DNA from: Alphaproteobacteria bacterium | Lineage (GTDB): Bacteria > Pseudomonadota > Alphaproteobacteria > RF32 > CAG-239 | DNA: 5,700 nt | Reading direction: 5' to 3' | Assembly: GCA_017645485.1 (NCBI GenBank) | Contig: JAGCOI010000119.1 | Coordinates: forward strand, 1 to 5,700 | Shown: in pieces, positions 1-5,076 of the stretch | How positions within the stretch are numbered: the stretch's first letter is position 1 | How the letters are laid out: each line of letters starts with the position of its first letter | Translations under genes and position numbers: made by a program | The notes under the pieces: model-generated | What the model was told of the DNA's origin: nothing | Seen by the model: the letters and a program-made list of their open reading frames with translations, nothing else | Databases searched by the model: none

Positions 1-623
1 CCTGCCGCAGCAATTTCCAAAGCACGTTTGGCGCTTTCCTGTCCTTTAATATCCGATAAATCCAATGTACTGTTTTTTAAATTCTGCTGTTTTTTCTCAG
101 GCACGGGCAACACCTGCACACCCTTAAAATGGTTAATCAGAGCCAAAAGCGTCGGTGTTGCGACAATATCTTTCACACCGCCCCACACAGCCTCACTTCC
201 CTGCGCGGCCGGACAAATCAAACCTTTTTCATCTCTGCATGCTTTAAGCGCCACGGGTAAAACACCGTTAATCGGCATAACACTGCCGTCCAAGCCCAAT
301 TCACCCAACACGATATATTTCATTAATTCTTCTTCGGGCAAAATCCGCATGGCAACCAACAAGGCCGCGGCTATTGCCAAATCAAAATGAGAACCTTCTT
401 TAAGCAAATCAGCGGGGGCTAAATTAATCGTAATACGTTTGGCCGGAAAAGAAATACCGATAGATTCGAATGCCGCACGCACACGCTCTTTACTTTCCGC
501 AACCGTTTTATCCGGCAGGCCTACAATCGTAAAAGCCGGCATACCCGTTGCGACCTGTATTTGCAAGTCAACATCCAAAACTTCCATGCCGCAAAAAGCG
601 ATTGTATTGACTCTTGTCTGCAT
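1..623 (-). CDS. comM: YifB/ComM-family Mg-chelatase-like AAA+ ATPase, N-terminal part (truncated by window edge)
   Basis: Seen: an open frame of 207 full codons begins with ATG at 621-623 and runs off the left edge without a stop. The translation has the hallmarks of the YifB/ComM N-terminal domain (the S5/Lon-like fold called ChlI in Pfam): GLPDKTVAESKERVRAA at residues 35-51, NLAPADLLKEGSHFD at about 67-81 and LGELGLDGSV at 106-115. It ends at DIKGQESAKRALEIAAAG, which in the family lies just before the Walker A loop, so the ATPase core is outside the window. Full-length members have about 500 residues. Known of the family: ComM is a hexameric helicase that promotes branch migration during natural transformation in Vibrio and relatives; in many bacteria its role is untested. 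The gene lies 8 bp after the lipoprotein gene, and its ribosome binding site is inside that gene. The family call is firm; a role in DNA uptake here is inference. Confidence 0.93.
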   Translation of the reverse strand, partial: MQTRVNTIAFCGMEVLDVDLQIQVATGMPAFTIVGLPDKTVAESKERVRAAFESIGISFPAKRITINLAPADLLKEGSHFDLAIAAALLVAMRILPEEELMKYIVLGELGLDGSVMPINGVLPVALKACRDEKGLICPAAQGSEAVWGGVKDIVATPTLLALINHFKGVQVLPVPEKKQQNLKNSTLDLSDIKGQESAKRALEIAAA

Positions 624-631
624 TTATAAAT

Positions 632-955
632 TTACCACCTCGGAATTCTGTCCGTTTCACGCCAACGACGTATCGGATACGTGCCTGTCGTTAATGTATT
701 TCTGTCTGCCGTAAATTTTGGTATATCCGTCAGTTTTACAAACCCGTAATTTTCCATATATTTGACGCATTCATCAATTGACATTTGCACCGAATCATGA
801 CAATACACCACATCTCGTGTTTTTAAATTTTCAAGCCCGATAACATTTTCTTTTGATGTTGTGTCAAGTGCTTCTTCATTATTTATGCTCTGATGTGCGC
901 AAGCGGATAAACCCGCAAACAAAACGGCGACACAGATGCTTTTGATGTGTTTCAT
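632..955 (-). CDS. Small predicted lipoprotein of unknown function
   Basis: Seen: 107 residues from an ATG preceded by AAGGA at a 7-nt spacing, which supports the start. Residues 1-18 form a lipoprotein signal peptide: basic start (K2, H3, K5), hydrophobic core (ICVAVLFAG) and lipobox LSAC with the lipidated Cys at 19. The mature part is about 89 residues, begins with a polar linker, and contains two cysteines (C52 and C63) that could form a disulfide in the periplasm. The C-terminal end is rich in Arg and Trp. Residue +2 after the Cys is Ala, not Asp, which in enterics would favour the outer membrane; this rule is less certain in Alphaproteobacteria. I do not recognise a domain. It is the first gene of a probable two-gene unit with comM, but the pairing may be only positional and gives no clear functional hint. 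Confidence 0.82.
   Translation of the reverse strand: MKHIKSICVAVLFAGLSACAHQSINNEEALDTTSKENVIGLENLKTRDVVYCHDSVQMSIDECVKYMENYGFVKLTDIPKFTADRNTLTTGTYPIRRWRETDRIPRW
635..640 (-). promoter_or_regulatory. Ribosome binding site of comM, inside the upstream gene
   Basis: On the minus strand AGGTGG lies 11 nt before the comM ATG. The same six bases are the last two sense codons (Arg-Trp) of the lipoprotein gene, directly before its TAA. Ribosomes finishing the lipoprotein would therefore clear and expose the comM start, which suggests translational coupling. The spacing is somewhat long for a typical site. Confidence 0.6.
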
Positions 956-970
956 ATCTGTTTCCTTTTC

Positions 971-986
971 GGTTTACTGTTAAACC
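971..986. repeat. Inverted repeat in the leader of the lipoprotein gene
   Basis: GGTTTA, four bases, TAAACC: a perfect 6-bp inverted repeat that ends 15 bp before the lipoprotein ATG and just upstream of its ribosome binding site. It could be an operator or a leader hairpin. No strong promoter can be placed with confidence between it and dnaB, so its position relative to the transcription start is unknown. Confidence 0.35.
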
Positions 987-1076
987 CATGATACGCTCAA
1001 TTTGTTAAAATAATCTTTACGCTAAGGGCTTGTATTTCGGCACTGTTTTTCTTTATTTAAAAAATTATCCCCGATA

Positions 1077-1127
1077 TGCACAAGATAAAAAATTTTTTTG
1101 TGCATTTATCAAAAAACTGTTGCACAA
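1077..1127. promoter_or_regulatory. TGCACAA repeats upstream of dnaB (candidate operator or leader structure)
   Basis: TGCACAA occurs at 1077-1083, its reverse complement TTGTGCA at 1098-1104, and a third direct copy at 1121-1127. The first two form the ends of a 28-bp imperfect palindrome whose inner bases (A-run against T-run) also pair. The third copy lies 30 bp before the dnaB start. The region is strongly AT-rich and must hold the dnaB promoter, but no -35/-10 pair stands out. TTATCA (1106-1111) and TATCAT (1129-1134) are only a weak candidate pair. The repeat is seen directly; the regulatory role is inference. Confidence 0.4.
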
Positions 1128-1157
1128 ATATCATACATTAAAATTTGATTCGGACTG

Positions 1158-2636
1158 ATGAACATGGAAAAACCTGATATAGATAAACTGCCCAAAAATA
1201 TTGAAGCGGAACAAGCATTGCTCGGTGCCGTTCTTGCAAACAACAAAGCTTTTGAAAAAGTTTCGGAATTTTTAGAGCCGAAGCATTTTGCAGACAGCAC
1301 GCACGCCAAAATCTTTGAAGTCATCGCAAACCTTATTAACAACGGCCATGCCGCCGATGTTATTACCCTTAAAAACTACTTTGAGCAACAAGGCTCTCTT
1401 GCCGATGTGGGCGGCATCAATTATCTAATCAAACTTTCCGACAGTGCTTCACCGATGACAAATGTCGAATACTACGGGCAATTTATATACGACAAATATT
1501 TACGGCGCGAGCTGATCGATACGGGATACAACATTGTCAATGCGGCCATTACCGAATCGGCCGATTTAACCGCCACCGACCAAATTGAAGATGCCGAACA
1601 ACGTTTGTTTAACCTTGCCGACCAAGGGCAATCTCAAAGCGACTTTATCGAATTTTCAACGGCACTCGGATCCACACTCGGCTTTATCGAACAAGCCTTT
1701 CAGCGCGAAGATAAACTTTCCGGTCTGCCGACAGGCCTTGAAAAACTTGATAAAAAATTAGGCGGTTTAACCAAATCAAATTTAATTATTATTGCCGGCC
1801 GACCGGCCATGGGCAAAACGGCACTTGCCACAAATATCGCCTACAATGTTGCAGATTTCATGAGCCGTGAAAAAACAATAGATAAAAAAGATAAAGGCGT
1901 TGCATTTTTTTCGCTTGAAATGAGTTCGGACGAACTGGCTTCCCGAATTTTATCAACCGTCACGCAAACCCCCGGTCAAAATATGCGTACGGGCGAATTA
2001 AACAATGCCGAATTTACGCGCATAGCCGCCGCCGTGCGCGAACTCGAAAACATTCCGCTTTATATTGATGACACACCGGGGCTTACCATCAACACGATTC
2101 GCACGCGTGCACGCCGCTTAAAACGCACCAAAGGTTTAGGTCTTATTGTTATTGACTATATTCAACTTATTGCCGGCTCTTCCAAACGTGCTGAAGTTAA
2201 TCGTGTGCAAGAACTTTCCGAAATTTCGCGCGGTCTCAAAATTTTAGCCAAAGAACTGGATGTGCCCGTCATTGCCCTGTCGCAATTAAACCGCGGTGTT
2301 GAAAGCCGAGATGATAAGCGCCCGTTAATGTCTGATTTGCGTGAATCGGGTTCCATCGAGCAAGATGCCGATGTTGTGATGTTTGTTTTCAGAGAAAATT
2401 ACTATATCCACAATGAAGAACCGAAACAAAAACAAAATGAAACGGTCGAACATTTTCAGCAACGTATTGCCGATTGGCAAAAACTTGATCGTGAAACACA
2501 AAATTTAGCCGAGGTCATTATCGGCAAACAACGTCACGGTCCGGTCGGCACGGTACGTTTGTTCTGGAACGGACAATATGCCCAGTTCGGCAACCTTGCC
2601 AATGAAGATGCTCTGCCCGAGCGAATCGGTGACTAA
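1158..2636 (+). CDS. dnaB: Replicative DNA helicase DnaB
   Basis: Hexameric 5'-3' helicase that unwinds DNA at the replication fork and binds primase. Seen: 492 residues, close to the usual size for the family. The N-terminal helical domain starts at LPKNIEAEQALLGA (11-24). The RecA-like domain follows, with Walker A GRPAMGKT (214-221), catalytic Glu in SLEM (E254), Walker B LIVIDYIQL (329-337, D333), the SQLNRGVESR motif (375-384), DLRESGSIEQDAD (393-405), and GKQRHGP (456-462) holding the Lys and the arginine finger (K457, R459). The segment between FRENYY and AEVIIGKQRHG, rich in Gln and Glu, resembles that of alphaproteobacterial DnaB. The start is not certain: ATG at 1158 and ATG at 1164 are both in frame, and the only Shine-Dalgarno-like bases (CGGA, 1151-1154) are better spaced for the second, which would drop two residues. 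The gene is monocistronic, ending in a terminator that overlaps its stop codon region. Confidence 0.98.
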   Translation: MNMEKPDIDKLPKNIEAEQALLGAVLANNKAFEKVSEFLEPKHFADSTHAKIFEVIANLINNGHAADVITLKNYFEQQGSLADVGGINYLIKLSDSASPMTNVEYYGQFIYDKYLRRELIDTGYNIVNAAITESADLTATDQIEDAEQRLFNLADQGQSQSDFIEFSTALGSTLGFIEQAFQREDKLSGLPTGLEKLDKKLGGLTKSNLIIIAGRPAMGKTALATNIAYNVADFMSREKTIDKKDKGVAFFSLEMSSDELASRILSTVTQTPGQNMRTGELNNAEFTRIAAAVRELENIPLYIDDTPGLTINTIRTRARRLKRTKGLGLIVIDYIQLIAGSSKRAEVNRVQELSEISRGLKILAKELDVPVIALSQLNRGVESRDDKRPLMSDLRESGSIEQDADVVMFVFRENYYIHNEEPKQKQNETVEHFQQRIADWQKLDRETQNLAEVIIGKQRHGPVGTVRLFWNGQYAQFGNLANEDALPERIGD

Positions 2637-2672
2637 AAAAAGAACCTTCCGTTAAAGAAGGTTCTTTTTTTT
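2635..2672. terminator. Bidirectional intrinsic terminator after dnaB
   Basis: AGAACCTTC (2641-2649), a 7-nt loop, and GAAGGTTCT (2657-2665) form a perfect 9-bp stem. It is flanked by an A-run (2635-2640) on the left and a T-run (2665-2672) on the right. The hairpin therefore has a U-tract whichever strand is transcribed. It serves dnaB from the left and the 116-codon gene, whose stop is at 2676, from the right. The A-run begins within the dnaB TAA stop codon. Confidence 0.93.
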
Positions 2673-2675
2673 AAT

Positions 2676-3026
2676 TCATGTCCACCAACCTTTCTGGTTT
2701 TTAATGGATGAGAAAAACATGAAAGACGCTCGCCATTCTTGGCGCAAAGCTGCGTCTGTTTCATCAACAATCTTATGACCGATATAGTTGATTATCCAAG
2801 ATAAGTCCAACCTCTGCAAGGCATCGGCCCAACGCATATCAGGATTCAACATATCTTTTTCCGACGGAGCCTCCATGCCGGACGGCATCAGAACTTTGCG
2901 CTCAATCGTTACAATGGTTTTACGACTTTTGCCCTCATAAATCCGAATGATTTTGGCAAAAACAGCACACAAGACAGCGGCTACAATAACCGCTACCACA
3001 CCCAAGGTTATTAAAGCTTTTCCCAT
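2676..3026 (-). CDS. Small single-pass membrane protein of unknown function
   Basis: Seen: 116 residues from an ATG at 3024-3026, with one N-terminal hydrophobic segment (about residues 5-25, LITLGVVAVIVAAVLCAVFA). A basic stretch follows directly (KIIRIYEGKSRK). By the positive-inside rule this favours a cytoplasmic C-terminal part, which is inference. The remaining 80 residues are mixed and rich in Trp and Met near the C-terminus (ending KGWWT). I recognise no domain. The start lacks an obvious Shine-Dalgarno sequence, but there is no other in-frame Met until residue 48, and the protein's membrane segment depends on this start. It has its own strong promoter and shares the bidirectional terminator with dnaB, so it is a single-gene unit between dnaB and the glycosyltransferase gene. 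Reality as a gene is supported by promoter, terminator and membrane segment; function is unknown. Confidence 0.75.
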   Translation of the reverse strand: MGKALITLGVVAVIVAAVLCAVFAKIIRIYEGKSRKTIVTIERKVLMPSGMEAPSEKDMLNPDMRWADALQRLDLSWIINYIGHKIVDETDAALRQEWRASFMFFSSIKNQKGWWT

Positions 3027-3072
3027 AAGACATATTTTTTAATTAGTTACACAATAATTATTTTGTAAAGTC

Positions 3073-3101
3073 ATCTTAATATTGTTTTGTCTATATGTCA
3101 A
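3073..3101 (-). promoter_or_regulatory. Sigma-70 promoter of the 116-codon gene
   Basis: On the minus strand a perfect -35 box TTGACA (3096-3101) is separated by exactly 17 bp from a -10 box TAAGAT (3073-3078, four of six matches). Transcription would start near 3066, giving a leader of about 40 nt before the ATG at 3026. This is the clearest promoter in the window. Confidence 0.78.
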
Positions 3102-3127
3102 CACAAAAAATCACATCAGATATATTT

Positions 3128-3994
3128 TTATATATCTTCGTGTAAAAATATTTTTTCATGCGTCACAAATTGAAAGGCATTAAACAATTTATACGTCACA
3201 CGCCCGCCTTCTCTTACACATTGAATCAGGGGCAACCCGAAAATCCGAACGGTTTTAACTTTTGAAGCTTCCGCCATCAAAGCAGGATGTTCTTTTTGCA
3301 AAAAGTTATGGATTGCCTTACTTGCGTTGGCCATTTTTTCGGCCTGTATCTTAGAGGTATTAGCACCATAATCCCGATAGCGATATAAAACTTCGGCAAT
3401 ATTGGCAAATTTTGTTTTGCCGATTAACCGACCCCACAGCGCATAATCTTCAGAAGGCGAATATTCTTCTTCATAACGCAGATTATTTTCATCTAAAACG
3501 GATTTTCTTATCATGGAAGAAGGATGCAAAATACTGCAATGATACATTAAATCACGTTCAATTTGTGAATTGATGACATATCTTTTTTTAAGTTTAATTT
3601 TCGGAAACCGCTCATACCATGTACCGACAACCCCCACATCAGGATGCGTATCCAAAAAAGCCACTTCTCTTTCAAACCTTTTTGAAAGGCAAATATCATC
3701 ATGATCCATCACGGCCAAATATGCACCCCTGCTTAAATCAATCAATTTGTTACGCGAGCGCGATATACCCATATTTTTTTCATTTTTGAAATATCTGATA
3801 CGTTCATCTTTATACGATTTCACAACATCTTCAACACTTTGCTCGGGACAATCGTCCAAAATCAAAAATTCAAAATTTTTGTATGTTTGTCCCAAAATAC
3901 TTTCAATCGTTTCACGCAAATATTTTTCGGGTGTTTTATACACCGGCATCAAAACGGAAACTTTGGGTTGTTTTTGCACATTTTCATTGACCAT
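3128..3994 (-). CDS. Family 2 glycosyltransferase (GT-A fold)
   Basis: Transfers a sugar from a nucleotide-sugar donor, probably to a surface polysaccharide or lipid-linked acceptor at the cytoplasmic face of the inner membrane. Seen, numbered from the chosen ATG (288 residues): the GT2 opening VSVLMPVYK (12-20), nucleotide-binding LDD (46-48), the metal-binding D-x-D as DHD (97-99) within LAVMDHDD, HPSSMIRK (157-164) and the acceptor-side ED of SPSEDYALWGRL (E182, D183), the usual catalytic base position. No membrane segment is present. The longest open frame starts at TTG (4007-4009), five codons earlier. The ATG at 3992-3994 is preferred because the TTG has no ribosome binding site and lies only a few bases from the likely transcription start. 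By eye the gene is more AT-rich than dnaB, a common trait of horizontally exchanged surface-sugar genes. No polysaccharide cluster surrounds it, so the product sugar is unknown. Confidence 0.92.
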   Translation of the reverse strand: MVNENVQKQPKVSVLMPVYKTPEKYLRETIESILGQTYKNFEFLILDDCPEQSVEDVVKSYKDERIRYFKNEKNMGISRSRNKLIDLSRGAYLAVMDHDDICLSKRFEREVAFLDTHPDVGVVGTWYERFPKIKLKKRYVINSQIERDLMYHCSILHPSSMIRKSVLDENNLRYEEEYSPSEDYALWGRLIGKTKFANIAEVLYRYRDYGANTSKIQAEKMANASKAIHNFLQKEHPALMAEASKVKTVRIFGLPLIQCVREGGRVTYKLFNAFQFVTHEKIFLHEDI

Positions 3995-4020
3995 CGTCTT
4001 ATTATCCAAAAAATAATCAA

Positions 4021-4050
4021 AATATACCGCACCTTATACCACAACATCAA
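4021..4050 (-). promoter_or_regulatory. Candidate promoter of the glycosyltransferase gene
   Basis: On the minus strand TTGATG (4045-4050) and TATATT (4021-4026, five of six matches to TATAAT) are separated by 18 bp. Transcription would begin near 4014, leaving about 20 nt before the ATG at 3994. It lies in the 125-bp gap behind the HD-domain gene, where no clear terminator is visible, so read-through from that gene is also possible. Confidence 0.45.
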
Positions 4051-4119
4051 AAAAAACAACTCAAATTTTCGCTATCCGTAAAATCCGCCGCAACAACTCA
4101 TAAGGTTCAAACAAAACGC

Positions 4120-4575
4120 TTAACTTATTTTTGCATATCGTGCATCTGCTTTTAATTTTTCAATTTCAATCACACATTTTTTATAAGCATTCGAATCATG
4201 ACCGAATCTTAAAGCAATTTCTTCAAGACGTTCTTCAAAACTGAAATCTTCACCTTTCGGACCGGTTAACATATCGGCACAATCCAATATAAAAAGTTCA
4301 TCACACATATTTTCAACCGTGGCATCACCGTGCAAAGCAACAATCTGCCAATATTTATAACCCGAGCGTTTCAATATCTTACCGCCGATTGTTGCATGAG
4401 AAGCGTTTACCCGACCGCCGTCGGTTGTTAAAAATTCATATCCCATATCATGAAGCATACCGAGCACAAACATATCTTCGGCAAACCGTGCGTCATTTTT
4501 TTTCAATTTCAAGGCAATTTCTTTGGCTTTGCGCGCCACACCTAAAATATGTTGCCACCTGTCCTCTGAAATCAT
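4120..4575 (-). CDS. HD-domain metal-dependent phosphohydrolase
   Basis: Seen, numbered from the chosen ATG (151 residues): the HD-superfamily ligand pattern with H9 (RWQHILGVAR), the paired H42-D43 in GMLHDMGYEF, H60 (ASHAT), H82 (ALHGD) and an Asp in ILDCADML (D98 or D101). Length matches a stand-alone HD domain with no fused partner. Family members hydrolyse phosphate esters such as nucleotides or (p)ppGpp-like compounds; the substrate here cannot be told. The HDMGYEF form, without the Lys of the HDIGK signature, resembles a group of small uncharacterised hydrolases. The longest frame starts at TTG (4579-4581), but AAAGGG directly abuts that codon and sits at an ideal 6-nt distance from the ATG at 4573-4575, so the ATG is the start. 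It may be co-transcribed with the glycosyltransferase gene downstream, but a separate promoter is visible there. Confidence 0.9.
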   Translation of the reverse strand: MISEDRWQHILGVARKAKEIALKLKKNDARFAEDMFVLGMLHDMGYEFLTTDGGRVNASHATIGGKILKRSGYKYWQIVALHGDATVENMCDELFILDCADMLTGPKGEDFSFEERLEEIALRFGHDSNAYKKCVIEIEKLKADARYAKIS

Positions 4576-4581
4576 TTTCAA

Positions 4582-4587
4582 CCCTTT
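4582..4587 (-). promoter_or_regulatory. Ribosome binding site that decides the HD-gene start
   Basis: AAAGGG on the minus strand lies 6 nt before ATG 4575 and touches the upstream TTG codon. This makes the ATG usable and the TTG unusable. Confidence 0.75.
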
Positions 4588-4595
4588 GTTTTCTT

Positions 4596-4641
4596 ATTAT
4601 AAACCATATTGATATTTTAATTTAAAAAAACAAGAAGTCAA
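4596..4641 (-). promoter_or_regulatory. Candidate promoter region of the HD-domain gene
   Basis: Two options are visible on the minus strand. TTGACT (4636-4641) with TAAAAT (4614-4619) at a 16-bp spacing is one. The other is a perfect -10 TATAAT (4596-4601) without a good -35. The whole stretch is AT-rich and lies directly after the terminator of the tRNA-Thr fragment, so the HD gene is insulated from the tRNA locus and needs a promoter here. Confidence 0.5.
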
Positions 4642-4656
4642 TAGAACAAGGCACGC

Positions 4657-4690
4657 AAAAATCCCGCCGAAGCTATATGGCGGGATTTTT
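4657..4690 (-). terminator. Intrinsic terminator behind the tRNA-Thr fragment
   Basis: AAAAATCCCGCC (4657-4668) and GGCGGGATTTTT (4679-4690) form a perfect 12-bp stem around a 10-nt loop, with a run of five U at the end of the minus-strand transcript. It is an identical copy of the terminator of the intact tRNA gene. The A/T flanks would let it work weakly in the other direction as well. Confidence 0.88.
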
Positions 4691-4703
4691 ATCTTAAAAT
4701 AAA

Positions 4704-4752
4704 TGGTGCCGGTTAGTAGACTCGAACTACCGACCCACGCATTACGAATGCG
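4704..4752 (-). pseudogene. tRNA-Thr 3' half (anticodon arm to CCA), 5' half missing
   Basis: The fragment holds the anticodon stem-loop with CGU anticodon, variable loop, a T arm with TTCGAGT loop, the 3' strand of the acceptor stem (AACCGGC), the discriminator A and CCA. The acceptor 5' strand and D arm are absent: upstream sequence departs at the first base pair of the anticodon stem. The T stem (GGTAG with CTACT) is fully paired apart from a terminal G-U, in contrast to the intact gene, which has a C-U mismatch. It cannot fold as a tRNA by itself. It is either the displaced target-site end left by an integrated element or the 3' end of another RNA that begins in the adjacent structured stretch. 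Confidence 0.85.
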
Positions 4753-4902
4753 CTGGAACGCTGGCAAATTGATTTAACATCAATTTGACTAGTGACAGGC
4801 GAAATTGACTTCATTTGCAAGCTGCGACAGCACGCACCGCAAATGTTAGTCAATGAGTGACCGAAGCGCCGTTGCGTACCACGCAACAAGCAAGAGCTAG
4901 CA
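4753..4902. other. 150-bp non-coding insert rich in inverted repeats between the tRNA copies
   Basis: No open frame of useful length is present. Inverted repeats seen: CAAATTGAT/ATCAATTTG (4765-4773 with 4779-4787, 5-nt loop); a long one made of ATTGACT-T-CATTTGC (4804-4818) with GCAAATG-TT-AGTCAAT (4839-4854), enclosing GCTG-CGA-CAGC (4821-4831); and GTTGCGT/ACGCAAC (4871-4877 with 4881-4887, 3-nt loop). TTGACTA (4785-4791) can also pair with TAGTCAA (4847-4853), which would compete with the long stem. By eye it is richer in G and C than the intergenic regions nearby. It could be a leftover end of an integrated element, with recombinase arm or core sites, or part of a structured RNA. No promoter is evident on either strand. 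Confidence 0.55.
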
Positions 4903-5029
<127 letters not shown>

Positions 5030-5038
5030 GATGCGTTT

Positions 5039-5067
5039 TCTATATCAAAAACTTTTATCAAAAGCAA
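5039..5067 (-). promoter_or_regulatory. Promoter of tRNA-Thr
   Basis: On the minus strand TTGCTT (5062-5067) and TATAGA (5039-5044) are 17 bp apart. Transcription would begin within about 5 nt of the mature tRNA 5' end. The promoter begins 9 bp after the stop codon of the channel gene, and no terminator separates the two, so read-through from that gene may also add to tRNA transcription. Confidence 0.6.
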
Positions 5068-5076
5068 GTATTATTT

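Larger units (their letters stand above)
4653..4752. repeat. 100-bp direct repeat, copy A (tRNA 3' half plus terminator)
   Basis: This copy matches 4903-5002 at 96 of 100 positions, with an offset of exactly 250 bp. The first 64 bases (terminator and spacer up to the tRNA 3' end) and the last 22 (anticodon arm and variable loop) are identical. All four differences fall within a 13-base stretch of the T arm (4717, 4721, 4728, 4729). The repeat stops at the 5' side of the anticodon stem. Confidence 0.95.

Noticed and set aside
28..714. Plus-strand open frames opposite comM.
   Set aside because: They are antisense shadows of a strongly conserved gene, and their translations show no domain.
1065..1073. 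TTATCCCCG upstream of dnaB, resembling a DnaA box.
   Set aside because: It has two mismatches to TTATCCACA and no second box nearby; expected by chance.
1147..1151. GATTC next to the dnaB start, a possible CcrM (GANTC) methylation site typical of Alphaproteobacteria.
   Set aside because: GANTC sites occur by chance at this density, and nothing else points to cell-cycle control here.
3119..3136. GATATAT...ATATATC inverted repeat at the glycosyltransferase stop codon, a possible terminator.
   Set aside because: The stem is purely A/T apart from the end pair, and the T-run is about 10 bases away. Too weak to call.
4653..4902. Tried to read the unit as a tmRNA (ssrA), including the two-piece permuted form known in Alphaproteobacteria.
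   Set aside because: A terminator follows the CCA directly, no tag reading frame or partner acceptor strand is visible, and the 3' half is nearly identical to the adjacent tRNA-Thr, not to an alanine-type tRNA-like domain.
4753..4902. Intron within a second tRNA-Thr gene.
   Set aside because: The anticodon loop of the fragment is continuous, and no matching acceptor 5' strand (GCCGGTT) or D arm exists on the far side. Only a TAGCTC hexamer near 4893-4898 on the minus strand recalls the D arm, which is too little.
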